Below the pieces are notes generated by a model, which saw nothing but the letters and a program-made list of their open reading frames with translations, searched no databases and was not told the DNA's origin. Position numbers and translations under genes: made by a program. Shown piece by piece: positions 53,301 to 64,000 of a DNA stretch of 64,000 nucleotides. The DNA comes from Aphanomyces cochlioides (Eukaryota; Oomycota; Saprolegniomycetes; Saprolegniales; Verrucalvaceae). Numbering within the stretch: position 1 is the first letter of the stretch; the number at the start of each line of letters is the position of its first letter. The DNA is taken from positions 372,001 through 436,000 of the forward strand of contig JAHQRK010000008.1 of NCBI GenBank assembly GCA_019828595.1, in the 5' to 3' direction.

Positions 53301-56300
53301 TGTCACGGGTAGCTTTAGAAGTTCCGTACGTGCTATTTCGTAATCTGCCTATTCACTGCCGATTCTAGCGACAGTTCTGCGCCACCTACAGGGGAAGAAG
53401 AGAAGAAGCAAATTGAATTGCAATTGTTGGCTGCCGCACCAGTGGGCACACGACAAAAGGATGACCAATCACTTACCGAGGAAGACCCAATGCATTTAGC
53501 TCTGAGCGAACAGCAGAGCAATGCAACCCCGCTTCCTGTGTCATCAGAAGCATACTTCCCGACGGTAGCAATTGAAGCTCTTTTGGGGATTTTACGTGAG
53601 CCGTCTCTCTCAATGCATCATTATGGTGTGCAGTGCCACCTGCCATCTGTTTGACCATCATTAGGTGTGATTCAAGCGATTATGTTCATTTTCAAATCGC
53701 TGGCGCTGCAGTGCGTGCCATTTCTCCCTTCGATCATGCCACCATTCCTCCATGTACTCGACAAAGGTTGGCCACAATATGTATTGGCATATGAAATTGC
53801 AATTTAGGCGAGCCAAGATTGCGCCATTCACTGTTTGTTCAACTAACTGTTTTGACCTCGATTGTGCAGAGCCATTTAAGTCCGTTCTTTCAAGAAATTG
53901 TTGCGTTGATATTACGGCATTGGCGTGCTCATTTGAGTCCCATTTTGCGTCTCATCGAGGTTTCTGATTTGAATGATATGGATGGATGTTCTTAACGAAT
54001 GGGAATAGAAATTGGCTCGTGCAGCTCCATCGGATTTCAAGGTTTCATACTTTCCCCAAATATTGCCTCGTTTGTTGGAAGTCTTGAATCCGCAAGCCTC
54101 GCATCTCCTTGCAGGCAGTGCGGAAGGGACTCCATCGAACCCACCTGCAACATCAAATGATACACCTCCACTGAGCGCACCTGGTGGTCCCGTGAATGAT
54201 ATGGAGATATCCGAAAATATTGGGTACGCCAAGTCAGTTTTGATGCACGTGCATGACGATTGTTCGATGTAGTGGTTTGGCTTCTTTGCAGATTCAAGTT
54301 GTCCATGTTTTAATTGTCTGTGGACCTGCTGTGGAAGATAGCGTGTATGTTGTCGTGCCAGCTCTGATTCGCCTCTTGGAGCATGGAGAAACAGCTTTGG
54401 ACGTCAAGGTGTGGATTATTGGACTACTGGCACATTTGATTTTGTTGGGTCCAACCTTCGAACACTACGCAGGACCACGCTTGTTTTTATCTTTGCAGCG
54501 TGTGTTGAGAAACAGCTCGTCATCGGACAAGGTTTGTCCGTAGTACGAAGCGGGTCTATCTTATTGTGTGTAGAATCGCAAATTTGGAGACATTGTCGTT
54601 TACTGCATGGGAGCGATCGCATACCAACTACAAGAGGGATGGCTCAGTTATAAATACTTATTGGACAGTATTACTCAATATCTGGCTTCCGAGCATGTGG
54701 CTACCATCGACCAGTGGACAGAAATGATCTCAAGGAGCGAGCGGATGACGAAAGAACTTGTGGAGTCTGTCCTGTCGGCTGAACACAAAAGCTGGTTCAC
54801 CGACGCCACCGAGGCCTTGAGTGCATCCACGTCGAATACGAAGTTACATGTCAATCAACAAAATTTACGACGAGCGTGGGAAGCATCACAGCGCTCAACT
54901 AAAGAAGGTATCATTCGTAGTCAGATTTCAGAAGCAATAATTTCTTGGTAGATTGGCTCGAATGGATGCGTCGTTTCTCCATTGAACTCTTGCGAGAGTC
55001 GCCTTCCGCTGCCTTGCGGTACGTCAGTTTTGTATGCTTATGCTTGACGCCGTTTAGATCTTGCTGCTCCTTGGCACAAGCGTACAACCCTTTGGCTCGT
55101 GCGCTCTTCAATTCAGCATTTGTGTCCTGCTGGAACGAACTGTAAGATATACGAGAGTAGAGAAAGTCGACGATTCTCTTGCTAGGTATGAGCCGAATCA
55201 AGATAATCTGGTCCGAGCATTGGAAACTGCATTCCAGAGCGATACAATTCCTGCTGAAATTCTTCAGACATTATTGAATTTAGCCGAGTTCATGGAACAC
55301 GATGTGGAAGCGTTACCTATCGATATTCGAGAACTGGGCGAGCTTGCTCAAAAGTGTCATGCGTACGCAAAAGCACTGCACTACAAAGAATTGGAGTTCC
55401 ATACGTCTCCATCCACTTGTATTGAAGCTCTCATATCGATCAACAACCAAGTGGGTCAACCAGAAGCAGCAGTTGGTATTTTGAAGTATGCACAATGGCA
55501 CCATCGCAACGTAATTCAAGTCAAAGAGAGTTGGTATGAAAAGCTTCAAGACTGGTCCAATGCACTGGAGTTGTACGACAAGAAATTGATAGAGGTTCGT
55601 ATATGCTGGTTGTCATTATTTCTTACAAGTACTTGTAGACACCAAATGACCTAGAAGCGTGCACTGGCAAAATGAGATGCCTCGAAGCACTTGGAGAATG
55701 GGAGCAACTGGCAGACATGGCCAAACAAGTGTGGACTCAAGTTGATCTCGTTCGTGATGACAACACAAGGCCAATGAAGAAATCATTATTCGATGAATCC
55801 CTCGTGAAAACGGTTGGCCTTCTCGGAGCTCGTGCTTGTTGGTGGCTCAGCGAATGGCAAACCATGGAGCAATACGTCAGTGGTGTTTCAAATTCTGGAC
55901 CAAGCATGGGAGCTCTAACAGGAACGCCGTCGAGGTAAAAGGACCTCCTTGAACAGCATGACGGATGTGTTCTGTAGCACCGATTCCGAGCTAAGTGGTT
56001 TGTGTGGACTGTACAAATCGGTTTTGGCCGTTCACCATAATCAATTCGAGGAAGCACAACAATGGATCAATGCGACACGAAAAGAGCTGGATACAACGTT
56101 GGGAGCGCTTGTCGGGTATTCTTCACTCTGTATTGCTTCCACGAATGCTCAATAGGGAGTCGTACTTGCGAGCATATAACACTATGGTGACTCTTCAGCA
56201 ACTGAGTGAGTTGGAAGAAATTGTCGAATACAAGAAAATTTGTGTTCTGAAGCCAGAAGAGTCTGTGGCATTCAAGCGCCACATGGTGAATACGTGGACC

Positions 56301-59300
56301 CAGCGTTTATCAGGATGTAAACGTGTTGTCGAAGTGTGGCAGCATTTGTTGGCTGTTCGATCGCTTGTTCTAAGTCCTCATGAAGACATTAACACGTGGC
56401 TTCAATTCGCAAGCTTGTGTCGCCAATCTGGCAATTTGACGCTCAGCTTGAAAGTGTTTACCCACGCTCTGGCTGTACATTCCAACCCCAATATTGAAGA
56501 TTATCGAACGTCTTTTTCACCAGTACAACCTGCATGTGGAAGAGCAATCTGAAAGCTGTCGTAGATGAGTTTCTCGTCGTTTGGATACAGTGAGAAAGAC
56601 CATTATCGCGTTGCATTTGCCTATTTGAAGCACTTGTGGGCCGTTGGAGCCAAGCCCAAAGCACTTCAAGACTTGGGGTCTCTTGTTGAAACACTGACTC
56701 GTCGACCAAATACAGGTATTTTGAGGCATGACTACCTTCGTGCAATTTATATTGACACAGGAAACTCACAAGAATTGGTGAAATGTCAGCTGAAATGGGC
56801 TGAATGGCAGATGGCTATTCATGAGCAACAATTGGATAAAGTTTCAGTCCCTTCTGTTTTGACAGCTTTAAAGAATTGTACAGAGCTGGATCCAACTAGC
56901 TATAAAGGTAAGAAGTTAAGCATTGGCTTTGGTTGATGTTATACTGTCTAGCTTGGCATGCATGGGCTTTGATGAACTTTCAAGTGATTGAGCACGAATC
57001 GACCAAACCTGTGCCAGCGAACACAGACAACTATATTGTCTCTGCTATCGAAGGTAGATGTGGAAAAATATGCAGTCAAGGATAAGTGATTGTAGGTTTT
57101 TTCCGAAGCATCGCATTGGGTCGATCCCGTTGGGCTGCAAATGTGCAGCAGGATATTTTGCGTGTGTTAACGCTGTGGTTTACTCACGGTCACAAAACCG
57201 ATGTGCACTCTGCATTGAATGCGGGATTTCAAAGCGTGAGTATCGAAACATGGCTAATTGTGATCCCCCAATTGATTGCCCGGTGAGCTCTACAGAAAGT
57301 ACGAAATTTCTAACAAATGGACCTCTAGCATTCATTCACCACATCCGCGCATCCAAACACAATTGCATCGATTGCTATGTGCTATTGGATCCCAACATCC
57401 CCACGCGCTGATTTATCCGTTGAGCGTTGCACTGAAGTCCCCACTGGAGGTACGCTTTGTTCGAAAGCCATGGTAGTGAAACATCTGGATGATAGGTTCG
57501 TCAAAGAGCTGCCGAATCCATCATGAACTCAATGCGTCGGAATTATGTCGAGTTGGTGGAAGAAGCCTTGCTTGTATCCCGTGAATTAATTCGCGTCGCC
57601 ATCTTGTGGCATGAAATGTGGCATGAAGGTCTAGAAGAAGCTTCTCGTTTGTATTTTGGTGAGCACGATGTGGAAGGGATGATGGCAGTTCTGCGACCTC
57701 TTCATGCCATGATGGAGCAAGGGCCAGAGACTCTGCGAGAAGTTAGCTTCCATCAAGCGTTTGGTCGTGATCTGAAAGAAGCCTATGACTGGATTCAAAA
57801 ATACCTCAATCCACCATTTGGACAAGCTCAAAACGGTTTATGCGGTATATAAACATCATTGTCTGATACATTTATGTAGAAGCGGATCTAAATCGAGCAT
57901 GGGATTTGTACTACCATGTCTTCCGACGAATCAACAAGCAGCTTCCACAGTTGACAACTTTGGAACTGCAATACGTCAGTCCCAATTTGTTTCAAGCAAA
58001 CAACTTACAACTCGCCGTACCAGGTATCCAGACTAAAGTTTTCTTGTCGACAACATAGTATAGGAACGTACCGAGCTGGCCATGATATCATCAAGATTCG
58101 TTCGTTTGTCCCAACAATGCTTGTTCTTACGTCGAAACAGCGTCCACGGTGAGATTCGTCAATATCACCACATTTTCATGATATTTCTATTAGTCGTATT
58201 TCGATGCTCGCGTCGAATGGAGTGGAATACATGTTCTTATTGAAAGGCCACGAAGATTTGCGTCAAGATGAGCGAGTGACTCAATTGTTTGGCCTAGTTA
58301 ATGCTTTATTGATAAACGACCGAACAGCTTCAAAGAAGGACTTGAAAATTACAAGATACCCTGTAATTCCTCTGAGCCACAATGCTGGTATTCTTGGTTG
58401 GCGTCCGAATTGTGACACATTGCATCAACTCATTCGAGATTACCGCGAGGCTCGCAAGATTCTCTTGAACATTGAGCATCGGTATATCTTTGAAGTGCAA
58501 TGATAGTGCTGAGGCAAATTGCTTAGGTTGATGCTACAAATGGCTCCGGATTATGACGTCCTCACTTTGTTGCAAAAAGTTGAAGTGTTTCAGTACGCTC
58601 TTGAAAATACTGCAGGCCAAGATTTGTACAAGGTACCTATCAAGCAAAACTTTCTTGGGTCTTATGATTTTCCCAAGGTTTTATGGCTGAAGTCTGAAAA
58701 CTCTGAAGTTTGGCTCGATCGGCGAACAAATTATACGAGATCTTTAGCTGCAATGTCGATGGTACACAATGTCTATGCTAATTTTTTCATTTCATTTAGG
58801 TTGGTTATATTTTGGGTTTGGGAGATCGCCATCCATCGAACTTGATGCTTCATCGTTTCAGCGGCACTATTGTTCATATTGATTTCGGTGATTGTTTCGA
58901 AGTTGCCATGCACCGAGAGAAATATCCAGAAAAAATTCCTTTCCGCTTGACCCGCATGTTGACAAATGCGATGGAAGTACGACCCATTTAAGTTCTTCAT
59001 GTAAAATGCTTGTAGGTGAGTGGTATCGAAGGCAATTTCCGCTTCTCGTGCGAAGCTGTTATGCATGTTCTCCGTGAGAATCGCCACTCATTGATGGCCA
59101 TGCTTGAAGCATTTGTACACGATCCATTGATTTGTTGGCGCCTCGTAAGCTCCACGAATTTCTTCTTGATTCATAAATCGAAATCTAGCTGGCTCCAAAC
59201 GTATCGCCAAGTCGTCTCCATGAAAATGAAGAGCAAAGAAGAGTACGTGTGATTGGATATGAATATATAATCAAGCACAACGTTTTGTTGTAGGAGGCGG

Positions 59301-59711
59301 CCGCGCGGCGTATGAGTATTTCGAGGGAGAATAACATCCACGTCGAGATGTCACAACTGGCTGCAAGCATCGGCAGGAATGATACAAATGTGTCGGCGTC
59401 TGAAATGTATAACCTTGTATCATGAGAAATTCATCAAGTTCCATTTTTCTAGGGAGATTCGCAGAAGCCATCGTGAGCGAGAATTATTGCAAGTTTTGGG
59501 TCCAGAAGGGGCTGGTGCACCTCGCGAAGCGCTGAATGAAAAAGCCGTTGCTGTTATTCGTCGAGTGCAGTCGAAATTGACTGGGCGAGACTTCTTCGAC
59601 GACGATCAGGAACCTCTAGATGTGGCGGCCCAAGTGCAGCGATTAATCACCCAAGCTGCGTCGCACGAAAATTTATGCCAGTGTTATATTGGATGGTGTC
59701 CATTTTGGTAA
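50318..59711 (+). CDS. TOR: TOR (target of rapamycin) kinase, complete copy
   Basis: A many-exon gene starting [13 protein letters not shown]. The order is: N-terminal HEAT repeats (first exon with [32 protein letters not shown]; later [11 protein letters not shown] and [13 protein letters not shown]) to about 54900; FAT region (about 54950-57480); FRB domain (about 57540-57840) with [40 protein letters not shown] and [15 protein letters not shown]3K-like kinase (about 58060-59140) with [29 protein letters not shown] and HIDFGDCFE; and a FATC ending GWCPFW at 59711. Active-site residues are intact. TOR integrates nutrients with translation and growth; the FRB segment is the rapamycin/FKBP12 site. 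Exon boundaries between 51000 and 59500 were not all fixed. The intron phase was sampled at several points without finding a lesion. Confidence 0.93.
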
Positions 59712-60355
59712 AAAATAATCTTCACGATTTCATTTTAGCCTTGATGAATTTGACAAAGTCCGACCTTTCGCATCGTGATCTCGAACATTTACATGCGCCA
59801 ATAACGATGACTACCACACAGCATAGTGTTGACCGATGATATCTCAAGGTCCCGTTCTCGTCATTATTAGAGATTTTGATTGCTTGAGGAATTCCTCGCT
59901 TCGACCATTACCCCTAACCTCAGATACTCCATTCAGTTGTCCATCTTCCGATAGCATGCCGGATAGCATTGCCGTCTCATCCAGCTCAAATCGATAACAC
60001 TTCATGAATCAAGTAATCTTCTCAATTGTCCAGACTGCGTCGATGAGAAACTTGACAACGAAATTGACCGAGTAATACAAAGCTTCCAAGTAAAAATGAA
60101 ATTGTTATCCGGAGAAATGTAAAGTTGTAGAAGAAATTACGGTTACGTGTAGCTCTATCCGGTCCCCACAAAGTATGCTCTACGTCTGGTTGAACGAGTT
60201 CGTATCCGCGGTTCAATCGCGAGGCACGCTTGGGCTCATGAAGCCGGCGATCGTCATCGGTGACGCCTTGAGTGTCTTCACAGATGCCCTGCAAATGAGT
60301 ATTTCTCCGGAAGTGCATTATCCGGATAATTGATGTGTCATTCTCGATCCAAAGC
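59712..60355. other. Spacer between the two TOR copies
   Basis: The 3' flank of copy 1 followed by the duplicated 5' region (from about 60175). No other gene is seen. Its second half contains GCGATCGTCATCGGTGACGC and TCTTCACAGATGCCCTGCAA, shared with the region before copy 1. Confidence 0.6.
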
Positions 60356-63300
60356 ATGCTGAAGCATCAGCTCAAAGAGCGCGATGTCGACGGCATTCCT
60401 GCCATTCTATCCAGGCTTCAGTCGAAAGAAGCATCCGTTCGTGAGCACGCTGCCGTAGAGTTGCATTCTGCTGTGGCGACTCTGGCACGAGAACTCACAT
60501 CGGAAACGTTTGCGCGATTTTTATCCAACTTGACACCGCGATTGCAGAGTTTGCTCCAAAGTCCCCAATTAGTTGATCAACTGGGTGGTATTGCAGCTGT
60601 GGATGCATTGATTCCCGCCGCAAGCGAAGCACAGATCATCCGATTTGCCAACTATCTACGGAGTTTCTTTGTGTCGTGTGAGTACAAAGCAGGATTGCGT
60701 GCGGCTAGTTTAACTTTGGGACGCCTCGCATCATCGACAGAGAATGGAATTAGTGGGACGCTTGTCGCGGCGTTCGTGGATTTTGAAGTCAAGCGCGCTT
60801 TTGAATGGCTCACGAATCCAAGCTTCCAGAGCAATCATCGCAGACTTGCAGCTTGTATGGTACTTGAAGTACTTGCATCGGCGGTTCCAACGCTTTTCCA
60901 TGTGAACCTGAACACCTTTTTTGTTGCAATCTGGCCAGCAATTCGAGATCCGCGTGTGGAAGTTCGGGAGGCAGCAAGGGTCTGACAGCTATCGGAAGAA
61001 AGCAACTCACTCTGGATAGGATGCACTTTCTGCATGTTTGCAGCTTGTTTCTTTGCGTCAAACTCGTAATAAACTTCAGTGGTACTGCAAGATCTACGAA
61101 CAAGTACAAGAAGGCCTGAGTGCGACTAAAGGTATCTCAACCATTGACTAATGTTGTTGATATTATTTTAGCAGTTGGGCTGTCGTCGGTTCTTATTTCA
61201 AAATCGACTCCTTGGGAAAATATTCACGGTTCTCTCTTGATCATTGTTGAGCTTCTCAATTATACGGGTGGTTTTGTGATGCCTCGATTCCGTGAAGTAA
61301 GCTCATTCACCAATTTCATCATAAACAATTTTATCGACAGGTGTGCGATGTTGTCTTGAGCTTCAAAGATGCCAAAGATAAACTTGTTTCGCGTTCCGTA
61401 TGTGAGCTGCTTCCAAAATTAGCGGCGTATTGCCCAGGTTTGAATATTTGATAAAAATCTTCTTACCCAGGATCATTAAGATGCTTTTGCTCGCCATTAC
61501 CTTGATGTTTGTATGGCTCACTTGATGAAACAAGTGACGAACTTCGTGACGGTTGCAAATCGTGGTGTGGCCTTCTTTGCTCTAGGAAAGCTTGCTCTAA
61601 CAGTTGGAGGTATATACAACCAGTAATACTTTATTTTCTCGACTTGTTTTAGATCGTTTAGTCCTACACATGCCGGCTATAGTCGATACACTTCAAGACG
61701 GTATGAAGAAATCTAAACGTTACTGCACCGAGACGTTATTGTGTGCGGCACATCTCACAAAAGCATGTCCTATTGCACTTGAGCCATACTTACCCGCACT
61801 TTTGGAGCAAATGTTGTCTGGTACATCATTTTAATTCCTAGTATCAACATTGTAACATGGATCTTAGGCGGTCTGAACGAAGTATTGGTTGAGGCCCTCG
61901 CTGAAATTGTTGAGACAGTCCCTTCATCGAAGACATGGGTTCAAGAACGCCTTTTGCTTGAAATTGCATCTGTCTTCAGGCGTACTGACTATTCACTAAA
62001 TTTCAGCATAATTGTTCTTGTTTGTAGGACCGGAGCAGACTGAAGACGAAAATAAGATTGTTTACACCTTTTCTCTCATTTCATATCGTATCGATGTAAG
62101 GATATATATTTTCCTCGGACTATGTTTCGCATTGGATTGCTGTTTAGACGAATGACTTGGTTGTAAAAGACGCAACGAATGAAGTAATACGTCTAGCTTT
62201 GAAAACTCTAACAGAGTTCAATTTCAACGGACCATTCTCTATATTGCCGTTTGTGCAAGAGGATGTAAGTGCCTTCTTATACCACCCAAATATTGCCATC
62301 AGAAATCAAGGTATTGTCGAGAAAACGTGGGTTCTATAGATAAATGTATAGCTGTCACTACTTGTACGACATTATTGTTACCCCACTTAAGTTTGCCAAA
62401 AAGTGGTCGAAGCTGGCAAACTATAGATTCGATCCTTCATACTCTAATTCAAGTTGCTCGCGGATGAAGAATGGACAGTCCGCAAGACAGTTGTTGAGTC
62501 TTTATTGCCAGCATTTGATCAATGGCTGGCCCAAGAGTCAAACTTAAATATGATGTTTCATCTTCTCAATGATGGTTTGCTCGATTTCGAAGAAGGTGCC
62601 TTATCATATTGACGGTGTAGAACAAGTCGAAATTCGTGAATTAATTATGGACATATTGGAGCGATTGACCTCTAGAAACCCTGCGTTTGTGCTGCCGATG
62701 TTGAGGCGTCTCCTTATCCAAGTATGATTGCTATGCTTATGCTTCTCATTGTGAATTCATAGGTTCTTGCTGAGCTCGAACATGCACTTGATGCTCGCAT
62801 GATGGAAGAAAGTTTACGTTTACTATCAAAATTGTTTCGTGGCTCTCAGCATTTAGTTGAGCCATATCTTCGACTTGCACTTGATGTTCTAGTACCAAAA
62901 CTACAACTTCAGGGCAATCCAAATGTCACCACCAGAGTTCTCAATGCTCTTGGATCGTTGGCCCAAGCAGTCCAAACCCAAGTGGCCCCGTTTCAGCCTG
63001 TTTTATTGCCATTGATTCTTGATGCTCTTCAAGATCATAGTAGCACGATAAAACGCCATGGAGCGTTGGTCACATTGGGACAGTTGGTACGTTATACTAC
63101 CGTAATATGTAATTTAAAAACGATAGACAAATAGCACTGGAAATGTCATGCAACCATACGTGACACATCCTAAAGTGCTTCATATATTATTGGATTTATT
63201 GCAGCATACAGCGGCAACACCATGGACTCTTCGATGCGAAGCAATGAAAACAATCGGAGTTTTAGGTATTTCTGTCGCTCGTGGTCTTCCTAAAGAATAT

Positions 63301-64000
63301 TTCTAAGGTGCTATCGACCCATACAAGTACAAAATATTTTTACCACGAGTTCCTTTGGAAGTTTCGTACGTACAATTTATGTTGGACCTCACAATTAAAT
63401 TGATGCTTGCCAGAGCTATTCCACATGCGGGGGAGGACAAAAAGCAAGATCTTAGTTTGCAAATTAGTTCTGCTGCACAGGTGGACTCACATTTAAAGAC
63501 CCATCGATTGCCAATTGAAGAAGATCCACTGGATCTAGCTCTAAGCGAACAGCAGAGCAATGCAACCCCGCTTCCTGTGTCGTCAGAAGCATACTTCCCG
63601 ACGGTAGCAATTGAAGCTCTTTTGGGGATTTTACGTGAGCCGTCTCTCTCAATGCTTCATTATGGTGTGCAGTGCCACCTGCCATCTGTTTGACCATCAT
63701 TAGGTGTGATTCAAGCGATTATGTTCATTTTCAAATCGCTGGCGCTGCAGTGCGTGCCATTTCTCCCTTCGATCATGCCACCATTCCTCCATGTACTCGA
63801 CAAAGGTTGGCCACAATATGTATTGGCATATGAAATTGCAATTTAGGCGAGCCAAGATTGCGCCATTCACTGTTTGTTCAACTAACTGTTTTGACCTCGA
63901 TTGTGCAGAGCCATTTAAGTCCGTTCTTTCAAGAAATTGTTGCGTTGATATTACGGCATTGGCGTGCTCATTTGAGTCCCATTTTGCGTCTCATCGAGGT
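60356..64000 (+). pseudogene. Second TOR copy, truncated by window end, apparent frameshift
   Basis: Begins at an ATG with the same [12 protein letters not shown] start. The first ~610 bp are nearly identical to copy 1 (offset 10038). From about 60966 to 63530 similarity falls to an estimated 75-80% and intron sequences differ. From about 63536 to the window end it is again nearly identical (offset 10039), introns included. Near 62455 copy 1 reads CAAGTTGGCCTTGCCGACC but copy 2 reads CAAGTTGCTCGCGGATG, two bases shorter, which ends the frame with TGA; correct reading resumes after it ([14 protein letters not shown]). Unless this is a sequence error the copy cannot encode a full TOR. Kinase domain not visible, so its later state is unknown. 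Alternatively it is a functional paralogue. Confidence 0.75.

Overview
The window looks like nuclear DNA from an oomycete, most likely a saprolegnialean water mould of the Saprolegnia/Achlya/Aphanomyces type. This is inferred from very short GT-AG introns (about 35-73 bp, mostly 41-52 bp), compact genes, plant/stramenopile-like versions of core eukaryotic genes, a decayed Ty3/gypsy element, and many small inverted-repeat elements in AT-rich spacers. No bacterial operons, rRNA genes, confident tRNA genes or CRISPR arrays are seen. All spliced models were hand-built from splice signals, phase and family resemblance, and most close to an exact multiple of three.

Layout. 1-8.8 kb: a minus-strand Ty3/gypsy retrotransposon (gag, protease, RT, RNase H, integrase, primer-binding site) with several frame breaks but a canonical -1 slippery site at the gag/protease junction; a plus-strand 471-residue ORF lies beyond the integrase. 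9.2-12 kb: two inverted-repeat elements, then a complete mariner-like element with plant-type termini and a frameshifted transposase. 12-19.8 kb: mostly gene-poor, with one hypothetical ORF and a small charged repeat protein. 19.9-22.9 kb: two tandem paralogues encoding four-helix membrane proteins whose tails carry ubiquitin-interacting motifs. 23.6-26.1 kb: an eIF4G-like scaffold with PAM2 motifs. 28-29 kb: a seven-exon unknown gene. 29.2-34.8 kb: three nearly identical peroxiredoxin genes, two separated by a 1.56-kb terminal-inverted-repeat element.

35-36.7 kb: a nine-exon GPR107/108-like seven-helix gene. 38.3-40.3 kb: a second small charged protein, an ankyrin-like gene and a polyQ double zinc-finger gene, the last two ending 7 bp apart. 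41.3-46.4 kb: V-ATPase subunit G, PAN3 (15 exons) and ETF-beta. 46.5-47.05 kb: a Tourist-like MITE. 48-49.6 kb: a pseudokinase and a FYVE protein. 50.3-59.7 kb: a full TOR kinase gene (HEAT, FAT, FRB, kinase, FATC). 60.36-64 kb: the start of a tandem second TOR copy that alternates near-identical and diverged segments and carries an apparent frameshift.

Themes. Poly(A)-binding-protein contacts recur: eIF4G has PAM2-like motifs at its N terminus, and PAN3, the deadenylase adaptor, has another; TOR is a growth regulator acting on translation. These neighbours are not an operon, so co-function is inference. The strongest leads for something undescribed are the tetraspan-UIM pair, the mosaic TOR duplication, the homogenised peroxiredoxin trio, the tandem PAM2 motifs of eIF4G, and the possible antisense gene of the gypsy element.
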